From Clostridia bacterium (GTDB lineage: Bacteria > Bacillota > Clostridia > Christensenellales > CAG-138), in NCBI GenBank assembly GCA_003246365.1, contig QKAN01000184.1:1-64000 (forward strand): 64,000 bases of DNA, written 5' to 3'. Numbering within the stretch: the first letter of the stretch is position 1; every line of letters starts with the position of its first letter. Position numbers and translations under genes: made by a program. The notes under the pieces were generated by a model. That model was not told where the DNA came from. It did not search any database and saw nothing but the letters and a program-made list of their open reading frames with translations. Below are positions 18,014 to 26,068 of this stretch, piece by piece.

Positions 18014-19075
18014 TCAGATATCCTGCAGGTCTACGGTAACGCGGTACATATCGGGCTTAGTCGCATGTTTGTATGCTTCCTGAAGATCTTTCAGGCCGTA
18101 GGTGACACCTTCCCAACCAAACGCCGCGTCAACCAGTTTAGCGTTGATCAGCTTTGCGGCAAGCGCAACATCCTGAACGTCCGCGCCGATTGTTCCGATA
18201 ATTTCCGAACGGCGATAGTGAACTTCGTTCGGATCCATATCCATCTCAGGTTTCGGATGGCCTGCCGAGAAGAGCAGGAAGCGGCCGTCGCTCTGTTTGA
18301 GCATCTTGTACGCCTGATTGTAAGCAGCGGTGAGGCCAACGCATACGGTAACCGCATCCGCGCCGACGCCGTCGGTCAATTCAAACACTTTCTCAACGGG
18401 ATCACACTCTCTCGAATCGATTACGTCCGCCCAGCCCAAATCACGGGCGCGCGCCAGTTTCTTATCGGAGAGCTCGGTGATGATCACGCGCGCGCCATAA
18501 GCATGCGCCGCAAGCGCGTTCATCATACCCATTGTACCCGCACCGACAACAACGATGTTTTCGCCGGGTTGTGCGCGGAGCTTTCTCATGCCGTTGATGG
18601 CAGCGGAGAGCGGTTCAAGGAACGAGCAAAGATGCGCGGGAATCAGCTTGTTCATTTTCACCAGTTCGTCCTGGTTACGAATGCTGAAGTTGCTGAATCC
18701 GCGTCCGCCGCGATATCCGTTGATGATCGGATGCGGGCCGTGAGGCGCGGTGCAGCCGGTCGGTTGACCCATGCGGCAGGGAATGCAGTGACCGCAGCGG
18801 CCGCCGCAAGGCCCGACATAATCGCCAACTTTGTAAACCGAAACGTTATCGCCAACTGCGATTACTTCTCCACACCATTCGTGGCCAGCAGCCATCGGGA
18901 AACCCATGTGGTTTCTTTTGCCGTCCCACTGCTGATAGTCCGTCGTGCAGATGTTGCACGTAAGCATCTTTACAAAAACATCGTCCGGACCCATCTCGCC
19001 GATCGGTTCTTCATGTACTTCGGCGACTTTAGGTTCTACGATTACGCCCATTCTACGAGTTTTCGGTAGTTCCAT
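18014..19075 (-). CDS. Zinc-dependent MDR dehydrogenase
   Basis: About 353 residues from the ATG at 19075. That start is chosen because the paralogue at 36389-37474 begins at the aligned position (MELPKTRR against MLPDKIHF); an alternative ATG at 19090 has no ribosome site. The catalytic zinc site shows CNICTTDYQQ and GHEW; the structural lobe shows CGGRCGHCIPC and a fourth Cys; the NAD motif is GAGTMGMMNALA. It follows the FGGY kinase by 177 bases. It probably oxidises a polyol or sugar to a ketose that the kinase then phosphorylates. The strong likeness to 36389-37474 suggests related substrates. Confidence 0.85.
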   Translation of the reverse strand: MELPKTRRMGVIVEPKVAEVHEEPIGEMGPDDVFVKMLTCNICTTDYQQWDGKRNHMGFPMAAGHEWCGEVIAVGDNVSVYKVGDYVGPCGGRCGHCIPCRMGQPTGCTAPHGPHPIINGYRGGRGFSNFSIRNQDELVKMNKLIPAHLCSFLEPLSAAINGMRKLRAQPGENIVVVGAGTMGMMNALAAHAYGARVIITELSDKKLARARDLGWADVIDSRECDPVEKVFELTDGVGADAVTVCVGLTAAYNQAYKMLKQSDGRFLLFSAGHPKPEMDMDPNEVHYRRSEIIGTIGADVQDVALAAKLINAKLVDAAFGWEGVTYGLKDLQEAYKHATKPDMYRVTVDLQDI

Positions 19076-19252
19076 GTTGTTACCCCACATTCTAAATAGT
19101 ATTCTTTTTGGTTTCTGTTATGATCACGCCGCTGCAATCGTCCATTAGCTTGTGGCTTTTTGTCTTACTGTTTAATTGGAAAATTGCAGCGGTACTGTTT
19201 TTGATGAATTGAAATCCTTGAACATCTCCCGCATATTCAGCCGATTCTAAAA

Positions 19253-20713
19253 TCAGGAATGAAACAGCGGATAAAGCGGCTCCTGCGCCTCATATACCTT
19301 TTCGTATAAACTAATAAGTTCTTTGTATCGTTCGTGGTGTTCCGGGTTTGGAATAGTGAGGGATGTGATGCTGTTAAATTTTTCGATTTCGCTGATGTCC
19401 CGGTAAACACCGATGCCGATTCCGCCAAGTACAGCAGCGCCCTTTGCCGCGGTAAATTCGGAATTTTCCATCGTTACGAGTTCTACGTTCATGATATCGG
19501 CAAACGTCTGACGGATATTTTTTCCTTTGCTCATGCCGCCGATGAACGGCGCGCGTTTCACAACGACGCCAACATCACGAACATGCTGCATGCAAAGATT
19601 TAAATTGAATCCGATTCCTTCTATGACGCTGCGCATGATATCTTCGCGCGTGGTGCTGAGCGATAACCCAACGAACGACCCGCGCGCGGAAGGATTGTTC
19701 AGCACACCGCGCTCCCCTTGCAAATACGGATGGAACATTACGCCGTTTGAGCCGATCGGCGCCTGATCGATCTTTTCATCGATCAAACTAAATACATCCT
19801 CGCCCTTGGAAGCGGCAATTTGCTCTTCCTCCGCGCAAAACACGTTTTTCAGCCAAACCATTGCGGCGCCGGTAGACGATGTGCCGCGAATGTTCACCTT
19901 TTTTCCATCCAGTCCGATGGCGCCAACGCCACCGGACGTACCCGCATTCAAGCATACGTCGCCGCTCTTGATCATGCCCGTTCCAACACTGGAGCAGTAG
20001 CCGTCCGATGCGCCGATTACAAGCCGCGTACCTGGAGCAAGTCCGCATTCATCCGCGATGTTCGCCGGAACGGTTGCCACTACATCGGTCGATCGATGCA
20101 GTTCGGGCAGCATGCTTTCCGGAATGTCAAGCAACTTGAGTAAATCATAGGACCAACCACTCCGGTCGGGGGTTGCCATTGCCATACTCCAGGCGATGTC
20201 GGTGTCTGTCATGGCTCTTCCGGCAAGACGCATCAATACATAATGGCTGTTTGCGCCGATCACTTTCGCGGTTTTCTGAAATACATCCGGCCAATTCTTG
20301 CGGATCCATTGTAGTGCAACCAGCGTTCGGGACGGCCCCAGGACACCACGCCCATCGAGCAGCTCAGGTGGTAGTCGCTCAATGATTTCGCTTGACTCTG
20401 CGGTGGCGCGGTTGTCCTGCCAAATGATTGCTTTGTGCAATGGCTTAAGCTCATCATCTACGCACAGGCAATTGGGGCACGTTCCGCTGAAAGAGACGCA
20501 CAATGCACTCGATTTGTCGATTCCGTCGAGGAGGATCTTATTATTTGCACAAAACGCTTTCCACCAGTCTTCTGGGTCTTGTTCCGCCCATGTGGAATGC
20601 TCCCGGTAAACCGGATAACTCACCGTATTGCTGCGCACCATCTTTCCGTCGACGGTAAAAAGCGCTGCTTTTGCGGAACTGGTTCCGAAATCGTGTGCAA
20701 TAATATAATCCAT
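19253..20713 (-). CDS. FGGY-family carbohydrate kinase (xylulokinase-like)
   Basis: A 486-residue kinase with the actin-like ATPase fold. The N-terminal phosphate loop AHDFGTSSAKAALF and the catalytic Asp in GASDGYCSSVGTG are visible, and NAGTSGGVGA forms the adenosine-side loop. It lies 19 bases after the aldolase gene, so the two are co-transcribed. The likely job is phosphorylation of a ketose made by the neighbouring dehydrogenases before aldol cleavage. Xylulokinase-like by overall motif order, but it is not a close match to any one substrate class that can be judged by eye. Confidence 0.87.
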   Translation of the reverse strand: MDYIIAHDFGTSSAKAALFTVDGKMVRSNTVSYPVYREHSTWAEQDPEDWWKAFCANNKILLDGIDKSSALCVSFSGTCPNCLCVDDELKPLHKAIIWQDNRATAESSEIIERLPPELLDGRGVLGPSRTLVALQWIRKNWPDVFQKTAKVIGANSHYVLMRLAGRAMTDTDIAWSMAMATPDRSGWSYDLLKLLDIPESMLPELHRSTDVVATVPANIADECGLAPGTRLVIGASDGYCSSVGTGMIKSGDVCLNAGTSGGVGAIGLDGKKVNIRGTSSTGAAMVWLKNVFCAEEEQIAASKGEDVFSLIDEKIDQAPIGSNGVMFHPYLQGERGVLNNPSARGSFVGLSLSTTREDIMRSVIEGIGFNLNLCMQHVRDVGVVVKRAPFIGGMSKGKNIRQTFADIMNVELVTMENSEFTAAKGAAVLGGIGIGVYRDISEIEKFNSITSLTIPNPEHHERYKELISLYEKVYEAQEPLYPLFHS

Positions 20714-20732
20714 TGCGATTCCTCTCCGAGTC

Positions 20733-21596
20733 TTATTCTTTCCAGGCCTTTCCGTTGCTGCCGTAGACTTTGATCATTTCCTTGAGCTTGTTCTTAAAGC
20801 CTTCTGTTGCAAGGGCAAACGCGTTGCCTTTTCCGCCGGAATTCATAACGTTGTCCATCGCCGCCATGCTCAGGTCCGTCGCGATGTTGACCTTGTTGAT
20901 GCCCATACGGCAAGCTTCGTAAAGCTGCTCAATCGGCGTGCCGGAGCTTCCGTGCAGAACGAGCGGGTAATCCTGACCAAGAATGCTCTTGATCGCCTTC
21001 AGGCGGTCAAAGTCAAGCTGCGGAACAACGCCTTTGGGATATGCGCCGTGTGCGGTGCCGATGGAAACCGCCAGGCAGTCTACGTCGGTTTCTTCAACGA
21101 ATCTCTTTGCTTCATCAACGTTGGTGTAAACAAAGTCAATCTGATCGCCTTCATCGCTCATGTTGGAAGTTTTGCCGACATGGCCGAGTTCTGCTTCGCA
21201 GGAAATGCCCGCGGCATGCGCCGCTTCGCAAACCTTTTTCACTTCAGCGATGTTTTCTTCCAGCGGCAGGGACGAACGATCGGCCATGACGGAAGTAACG
21301 CCGCACTGGATATTTCTGATGGCAGTGATGTAAGATCTGCCATGATCTTCGTTGATTGCGATCGGAACCGGCGAAAGAATGCAGCGCATGCGCATCCAGT
21401 CTGCAAATTCCCGCGGATACGGAACCTTTGTCGGTCCGATGTTATCAAAGTGTACGTCGAGAATGAGCGGTGCGTCAAGTTCTTCCGCGGCTTCGACCGC
21501 AGCGTTAACCTCGCACGCGTTGCCGACGTTCGGGGCTGCAATCGCATAATTTTCTGCGCTTGCACGAACCAAGAGTTCTTTCATTGTTACTAACAT
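20733..21596 (-). CDS. Class II fructose/tagatose-bisphosphate-type aldolase
   Basis: A 287-residue zinc aldolase of the FbaA/GatY/KbaY family, which cleaves a ketose (bis)phosphate to dihydroxyacetone phosphate and an aldehyde. The Asp-His pair is in NEDHG, where GatY has HLDHG, so the leading His is Asn while the zinc-ligand His is kept. Further zinc histidines are in GTAHG and LVLHGSSG, and the EAELGHVG motif is intact. It is the first gene of the minus catabolic operon, with AGGAGG six bases upstream of the ATG. Its promoter carries the 45-bp element shared with the ABC importer operon. Confidence 0.87.
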   Translation of the reverse strand: MLVTMKELLVRASAENYAIAAPNVGNACEVNAAVEAAEELDAPLILDVHFDNIGPTKVPYPREFADWMRMRCILSPVPIAINEDHGRSYITAIRNIQCGVTSVMADRSSLPLEENIAEVKKVCEAAHAAGISCEAELGHVGKTSNMSDEGDQIDFVYTNVDEAKRFVEETDVDCLAVSIGTAHGAYPKGVVPQLDFDRLKAIKSILGQDYPLVLHGSSGTPIEQLYEACRMGINKVNIATDLSMAAMDNVMNSGGKGNAFALATEGFKNKLKEMIKVYGSNGKAWKE

Positions 21597-21866
21597 ACCT
21601 AACCTCCTAGATGTTTATAAATATTGGTTGCTGTTTTTTATTGCTAACGATTACAGCCTCCGCATATTTGCTTCGTTAATCTTTTGCCGTCGTTGGCAGA
21701 TCATTTGGTTTGTTTCTTAGAAGTTTTCGCTGAAGAACCTTTTTCAGCTTGATTTAAAGCAGTTTATCGTGCTTGAGGGGAGATTGATGCCGGATCGGAT
21801 TCCAAGTGTATAGGCAATCGGATCGCATGTGTTTGATGGTGTTAATCGATTTTTATTACTACTATT

Positions 21867-21934
21867 CTTATACTATATACATTTTTTTCGAGCAATCCGT
21901 TTTCATCAACCGTTTATGCAGCAGTGGAAATAAT
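21867..21934 (-). promoter_or_regulatory. Promoter of the aldolase-FGGY operon with a 45-bp conserved upstream element
   Basis: On the minus strand TTGCTC (21895-21890), a 17-base spacer and TATAAG (21872-21867) form a promoter with a poor -35 box, as expected for activator dependence. The block 21890-21934, which begins at the -35 box and runs upstream, matches 45379-45423 at 41 of 45 positions. Inside it AAACGGTT and AAACGGAT repeat with a 13-bp period. This is the clearest shared regulatory site in the window. Confidence 0.75.
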
Positions 21935-21984
21935 GACTCTTTTTGCAGTTCCCTGTTTTTGAGATTTTCCCGAAAATGCGCTAA

Positions 21985-22017
21985 AAAAAGCTCTCCGGCA
22001 AAATCGAAGAGCTTTTA
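21985..22017 (-). terminator. Intrinsic terminator after the LysR-type region
   Basis: AAAAGCTCT (21986-21994) and AGAGCTTTT (22008-22016) pair; on the minus strand the stem is followed by a T-run (CTTTTTTTAG). It fits the end of the transcript from the LysR gene and the LysR fragment. Confidence 0.7.
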
Positions 22018-22171
22018 AAACAAATTAATTTTCTTTTGAATCGTTTTATCTCGTAACGTGTTTTTGATTACAATTGACTTCCTGCCTTGTTTTCTCTGCC
22101 GTTGTTTTCTCTATATAAATAGATTCCGTTTTTTGGCGAACAACGCGCGATACATTTTGATCGAATGGAGT

Positions 22172-22447
22172 TTATTCCACGTTCGATTTCTTTAGATCGG
22201 CGGCCTCCTCGACCAGTTGTGAATGGATTTCTACCAGTTGCTGGGCATACGGTAAAAAAAGTATGCCGAATTCATTGATTTCGACAGCCCGGGTTGTGCG
22301 GTTGAGCAGGGGCGCGCCTATCTCCCGTTCCAGATATTTCATATGCTTGGTCAGAGTCGCGGACGAAATGGACAGGAGTTCAGCTGTTTTTTTGAATTCT
22401 CCGGTTTTAACCAACGCCAGGAATTCCGCTATATAACTTAGCCTGAT
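22172..22447 (-). pseudogene. Stand-alone LysR winged-helix fragment with ATC at the expected start codon
   Basis: Read from 22447 the frame gives about 91 residues that match the N-terminal DNA-binding domain and linker helix of LysR regulators (KTAELLSISSATLTKHMKYL, then LNRTTRAVEI and FLPYAQQLVEI). It stops just where the effector domain should begin. The codon that aligns with the start of the LysR gene at 35346 is ATC (22447-22445). An AGGAG lies exactly nine bases before it, while ATG, GTG and TTG are absent until 22414. It looks like a decayed gene or a small DNA-binding-only regulator with a non-standard or mutated start. It is clearly a relative of the LysR gene just upstream. Confidence 0.6.
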
Positions 22448-22507
22448 AAAAATCCGCTCCTTTCTAACTGATGTTCGTTCTCATCTGGAATCTGGTCGAA
22501 CTATTGT

Positions 22508-23461
22508 TTATTCTCGCGTCCTGTCGATATAGGATCTGATGTATTTCAAAAAGTTGTTTCCTGCCGCGCTGGCCATGTCTTTTCTGAATATCAGATCGAT
22601 ATAAACCTTCGTTGTCGGTTTGATGTCCATAACGATGGTGTTCGAGCGGCAAAGATACGTCGCGTTTTTCTTTAGATGAAGCGTAATGCACAAACCTTGC
22701 CCGACGAGACCGATATTGACGCGTCCGGTTGTTTTATAGGGTGCGATCTTTGGCGAAAATCCCGCCTTCTTAAACGCATATGTGCAAATCTTATGCAAAT
22801 CACCGTTTTTCAGCGGCAATAAAAATCCCTCGTTTTGTATTTGATCGAACGAAACGGATTTTTCTTTCGCCAGAGGATGTTCCGACGACATCAACGCCGA
22901 AAGCACATCTTCCGCAAACCGGAGTTTTGCAAATTCACCCGCAGGGTCACCGTGCACGCCGAGGACAAACGCAAAATCACATTCTCCCGAACTGACCATC
23001 TTCTTTAACGTGCAAGACTCGTGTTCCACGCTGTCGATCTCTATCTTCGGATATTCTTTCGCGAAACTGCCGATCGGATCGGAAATGTTATAGGCGGCGA
23101 TGCCCGGAAACACGCCGATCGTCAGCTTTCCGTTGATGTCTTTGGCTTTTTGCGCGAATGCCGCGTTGCACTCTTCATAAACCTTGGTCATGCGCTGCGC
23201 ATAAGGCAGAAGTCGGGCGCCGGCTTTCGTTAGTTCAATCGTTCTCGTCGTACGTTTAAACAAAGGCAACCCGAGATTCTTTTCCAGTTGCATAATATGT
23301 CTGGATAAAGAGGGTTGCGAAACAAACAAGTCCTCTGCCGCCTGAAGGAAATTCTTCGTTTCAGCCAGCACAAGAAACTCGCGAATGATTTCTACTGTTA
23401 TGTTGTCTTGACCATCAAGATTGTCTGGGCCGTCCCAGTGTTCCATGTCATCCATAGGCAT
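22508..23461 (-). CDS. LysR-family transcriptional regulator
   Basis: A 317-residue regulator. The helix-turn-helix FLQAAEDLFVSQPSLSRHIMQLEKNL covers about residues 36-62, preceded by a roughly 20-residue acidic N-terminal extension (DDMEHWDGPDNLDGQDN) that is unusual for the family. A type-2 periplasmic-binding-like effector domain follows (GKLTIGVFPG onward). Either the ATG at 23461 or that at 23455 could be the start; GGGGG lies just upstream. Its promoter is a full-consensus TTGACA-N17-TATAAT. It sits between the two divergent catabolic operons, so it is a candidate activator of the aldolase operon and the ABC importer through the shared 45-bp element. That target is inference. Confidence 0.88.
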   Translation of the reverse strand: MPMDDMEHWDGPDNLDGQDNITVEIIREFLVLAETKNFLQAAEDLFVSQPSLSRHIMQLEKNLGLPLFKRTTRTIELTKAGARLLPYAQRMTKVYEECNAAFAQKAKDINGKLTIGVFPGIAAYNISDPIGSFAKEYPKIEIDSVEHESCTLKKMVSSGECDFAFVLGVHGDPAGEFAKLRFAEDVLSALMSSEHPLAKEKSVSFDQIQNEGFLLPLKNGDLHKICTYAFKKAGFSPKIAPYKTTGRVNIGLVGQGLCITLHLKKNATYLCRSNTIVMDIKPTTKVYIDLIFRKDMASAAGNNFLKYIRSYIDRTRE

Positions 23462-23518
23462 CCCCCATAGTCGCGAGTATTTGATCGCAGATTAGAAGTT
23501 AATTTATGGACTACTTAT

Positions 23519-23551
23519 TGACATTATATTTTAAACCAAATACCATGTCAA
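23519..23551 (-). promoter_or_regulatory. Consensus promoter of the LysR gene within an inverted repeat
   Basis: Minus strand: TTGACA (23551-23546), 17 bases, TATAAT (23528-23523), a perfect match to both boxes. TTGACA at 23519-23524 on the plus strand makes an inverted repeat with the -35 box (N21 spacing), which could be an autoregulatory site. Confidence 0.75.
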
Positions 23552-23742
23552 TTTCGGTAAAAACTGTACAGTAAACAACACCTAACGGATTCTCACTAAA
23601 AAAGACTGCATAAGGTGCGGTCAACTTCCGCAATGGTTCAAGGTAAGCATTGTTCGTTTTTCTGTTATTTCAAATAATTTCCGCCATTTCGGGTCGATAC
23701 GCCCGTTAGTTTCCATCACTTCCTATAATAGTTTTATCGTTT

Positions 23743-24621
23743 TTAATCCGCGTCTATAGGCTTATCTTTATATTCCGCATAAAGCTGCGGTAAAAACGTG
23801 CTCAAATGCTGCGCTTCAACGGTGTTATGAATCAACACCAACTTCAGCCTGTCGTTTGAAAGCTTGTATGCCGGGGTATCTTTGTCGCGCCGAATGTTTC
23901 CTTCAATCAAGCCATATCCCGGCCAGGACAGCGTAAGTTTCTCCATTCCCCCCGAGGAATGCGGACGGGATATCGACACCGAAAAGGTTGATCCCGGAAT
24001 AGGCGTGTGCGGTTCCTGAAGCGTCCGGTTCTTAATCGTTGCAGCGTCGATGGTTACGCCTGCGCTTTTCAACGTCTTCTCAACTTGCTCCGTCAGACCG
24101 AGTTCCCTGAGATTTACCGGGGACAGAACAGAGTATGACATGTTGCCAAGACCATGCTCTGATGCGCCGTAGTTCAAATCCTGCGACTCAATCGTGAATA
24201 CGCCGTTGCGGCTGTCCTTACCGTTGACAAACCCGTGGGTAAAGTGATCGGCTGGGCACCATATTTTATATCGTATATTTCCGGTTCCTTCCGGCTGACT
24301 TTTTGAGGGCGTATTGATCCAGTTCAGGTACCATTTCATCATCGTCTGGGTACAGTTCGGGTAGTATGCATATTGCGCAATATATCCGCTCCCGTCCTCC
24401 ATCTGACAATAGCCAAAGCTTTTTCTTTGATATACATCGGGCAGTTGCAGATGTTCGAGCCATCTGTCAATGCTGAGCGCATCTTTTTCGGGATCGAGCG
24501 GGCCGGCATCTATGATTTGCCGATATAAAGGACCAAGTTCGTGAAGCGGCAAATTATAGTACTTTGCAAGCGGTAGTTTTCGCTCTTTCGGGCTTAATTG
24601 CGGTCGGTTCGTTATCATCAC
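23743..24621 (-). CDS. DAPG/phloretin hydrolase-like C-C bond hydrolase (PhlG family)
   Basis: A 292-residue cytoplasmic protein resembling PhlG (2,4-diacetylphloroglucinol hydrolase) and the phloretin hydrolase of Eubacterium ramulus, zinc enzymes that cut a carbon-carbon bond next to a carbonyl on a phenolic ring. The shared landmarks are EDGSGYIAQY, RYKIWCPADHF with the first metal His (about 126 or 129), a Glu near 145 and the C-terminal HNTVE pair (His265, Glu269), which matches the HxxxE of PhlG. Start is GTG 24621 or ATG 24618, with AAAGGAG upstream. It stands alone between the LysR gene and the divergent plus operon. The substrate is unknown; family assignment is from motif memory. 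Confidence 0.7.
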   Translation of the reverse strand: MMITNRPQLSPKERKLPLAKYYNLPLHELGPLYRQIIDAGPLDPEKDALSIDRWLEHLQLPDVYQRKSFGYCQMEDGSGYIAQYAYYPNCTQTMMKWYLNWINTPSKSQPEGTGNIRYKIWCPADHFTHGFVNGKDSRNGVFTIESQDLNYGASEHGLGNMSYSVLSPVNLRELGLTEQVEKTLKSAGVTIDAATIKNRTLQEPHTPIPGSTFSVSISRPHSSGGMEKLTLSWPGYGLIEGNIRRDKDTPAYKLSNDRLKLVLIHNTVEAQHLSTFLPQLYAEYKDKPIDAD

Positions 24622-24993
24622 ACGGCTTCTCCTTTGACGCCCGACTCCTCGCGGTTCAAATTCAGTCTATTATTATTTTGAGCGGGCGATCAATTCATTT
24701 TCGGTTTCGATTTATTCGGGTTTCGTTCGTTTTTTCCAAAATTCAAAGCAATTCGTCTTTTAAATCCAACCCATTCATTTGAATTTAAAATCCACATGAT
24801 TTTCCTGCCGATCCATTTTCTTTTGCAAACTTCGCATTTCAAAAAATCAAAAAAGCCGCATATTCCCTTTCAAAATCGATATTTATCGTTCTCGATGATC
24901 GCTCTTTTCCTTTCGTTTGAATACACCAAATAATCGAACTTGTAATGAATTTCATTTATTTCAAAAGGTAATAGGCGCTACCAACAATTCGAA

Positions 24994-25022
24994 TTGAAAG
25001 GGCATGTTAACTGTTCTATATT
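24994..25022 (+). promoter_or_regulatory. Promoter of the plus catabolic operon
   Basis: TTGAAA (24994-24999), 17 bases, TATATT (25017-25022). It is about 50 bases upstream of the first start codon. Confidence 0.65.
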
Positions 25023-25035
25023 TTTCTTATAGAAC
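25013..25035. promoter_or_regulatory. Inverted repeat overlapping the -10 box, candidate repressor operator
   Basis: GTTCTATA (25013-25020) and TATAGAAC (25028-25035) form a perfect 8-bp dyad with a 7-base spacer. It covers the -10 box and probable start point, the classic place for a repressor. Confidence 0.6.
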
Positions 25036-25073
25036 TGTGTTCAGGTAGAACCGAGTTCGGGGAAGGAGTCATT

Positions 25074-26039
25074 ATGCCGGATGTAATCGGATACGGCCAG
25101 GCAGTCATGGATCTTTGCATGACATTTGACCAAAGGCCGGGCGTTAATGAAGCCGCCTTTGCGACAGAATTAAGCTGGCAATATGGCGGAACGGTACCCA
25201 CGGGATTATGCGCAACACGCATCCTGAGCGGATGTTCCTGCGGAATGGTAACCGCATATGGCGGTTCTGTCGGGCAGTTTATCATTCAGGATCTGGTTCG
25301 ACACGGAATCGATGTTTCCCACGCAATTGAGCGGCCAGAGCAAACATCGCGGTTGACCGTTGTATTGTCTTATGAAGGTTCGCGGTCGCCATGCGGTCTT
25401 CCGCATATGCTCACCGACCTTCAACCGGAAGAAATCGATCCTGCCTATCTGGACGGAGCAAAATATCTTTACACGCACAAATACCTGCCGGGACACATTC
25501 AAGCCGCGAAAATAGCGCATGAAAAAGGAATTAAGGTTGTTCTGGATGGAGACAATTACGGGCAGGGAACCCCTTCGCTTCTCCCCTATGTGGACTATTG
25601 CATCATCTCTGAAAAGTTCTATCACGATATGTATCATCAGGAAGGCTCAATCGAAACCAACTTAACAAACTTGCGCTCACTTTGCGCTGCCGGCGCCGTA
25701 GTAATTCTGACACAGGGTGAAAAAGGGCTGACCGGTCTGGACGACGACGGATTCTTTCATCTGGAAGCGTTTAAAGTGGACGTAGTCGATACGGCGGGAT
25801 GCGGCGACGTATTTCACGGCGCATTTATCGCGGGATTGCTTCGCGGCATGGACAATAAAACCTGCGCGCGCTATGCGTCGGGTTGCTCTGCCATCAAAGC
25901 GACGCGCATTGGTTGCCGCGCTGGTATTCCAACCCACGAAGTTTTGATGCATTTTCTGGAAACCGGCGAGATCGATTATACGGAGATCGATCAACGCATC
26001 GCATATTACTCAAAAATGCCGACCATCATCAACCCGTAA
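25074..26039 (+). CDS. PfkB-family carbohydrate kinase (ribokinase-like)
   Basis: A 321-residue cytoplasmic sugar kinase. The PfkB C-terminal motif is DTAGCGDVFHGAFIAG with the catalytic Asp, and the glycine-rich substrate region GGTVPTGLCAT is near residue 43. AAGGAG lies five bases before the ATG. It is the first gene of the plus operon (25074-32571). PfkB kinases of this type phosphorylate a free sugar or a sugar acid such as 2-keto-3-deoxygluconate. The operon also has two FGGY kinases, so at least two separate phosphorylation steps or substrates are served. Confidence 0.85.
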   Translation: MPDVIGYGQAVMDLCMTFDQRPGVNEAAFATELSWQYGGTVPTGLCATRILSGCSCGMVTAYGGSVGQFIIQDLVRHGIDVSHAIERPEQTSRLTVVLSYEGSRSPCGLPHMLTDLQPEEIDPAYLDGAKYLYTHKYLPGHIQAAKIAHEKGIKVVLDGDNYGQGTPSLLPYVDYCIISEKFYHDMYHQEGSIETNLTNLRSLCAAGAVVILTQGEKGLTGLDDDGFFHLEAFKVDVVDTAGCGDVFHGAFIAGLLRGMDNKTCARYASGCSAIKATRIGCRAGIPTHEVLMHFLETGEIDYTEIDQRIAYYSKMPTIINP

Positions 26040-26068
26040 AAAAATCAAGATTGGAAAGAGGTACCAAT

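Larger units (their letters stand above)
21597..22171. other. Intergenic region: aldolase-operon leader and promoter, and terminator of the LysR transcript
   Basis: From right to left it holds gene-free AT-rich sequence, a terminator hairpin (21985-22017), the activator-type promoter with the shared element (21867-21934) and a leader of about 265 bases before the aldolase start. No riboswitch fold was recognised in the leader. Confidence 0.55.
24622..25073. other. Divergent intergenic region between the PhlG-like gene and the plus catabolic operon
   Basis: About 450 AT-rich bases. The right 80 bases hold the plus-operon promoter and its overlapping inverted repeat. In the rest no gene, terminator or repeat was recognised; stops occur in all frames. 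Confidence 0.6.

Noticed and set aside
21890-21934. CcpA catabolite-response element inside the shared 45-bp block
   Set aside because: ATGAAAACGGATTGC resembles the left half of a cre site but fails at three conserved positions of the right half, and conservation extends over 45 bp, far beyond a cre site.
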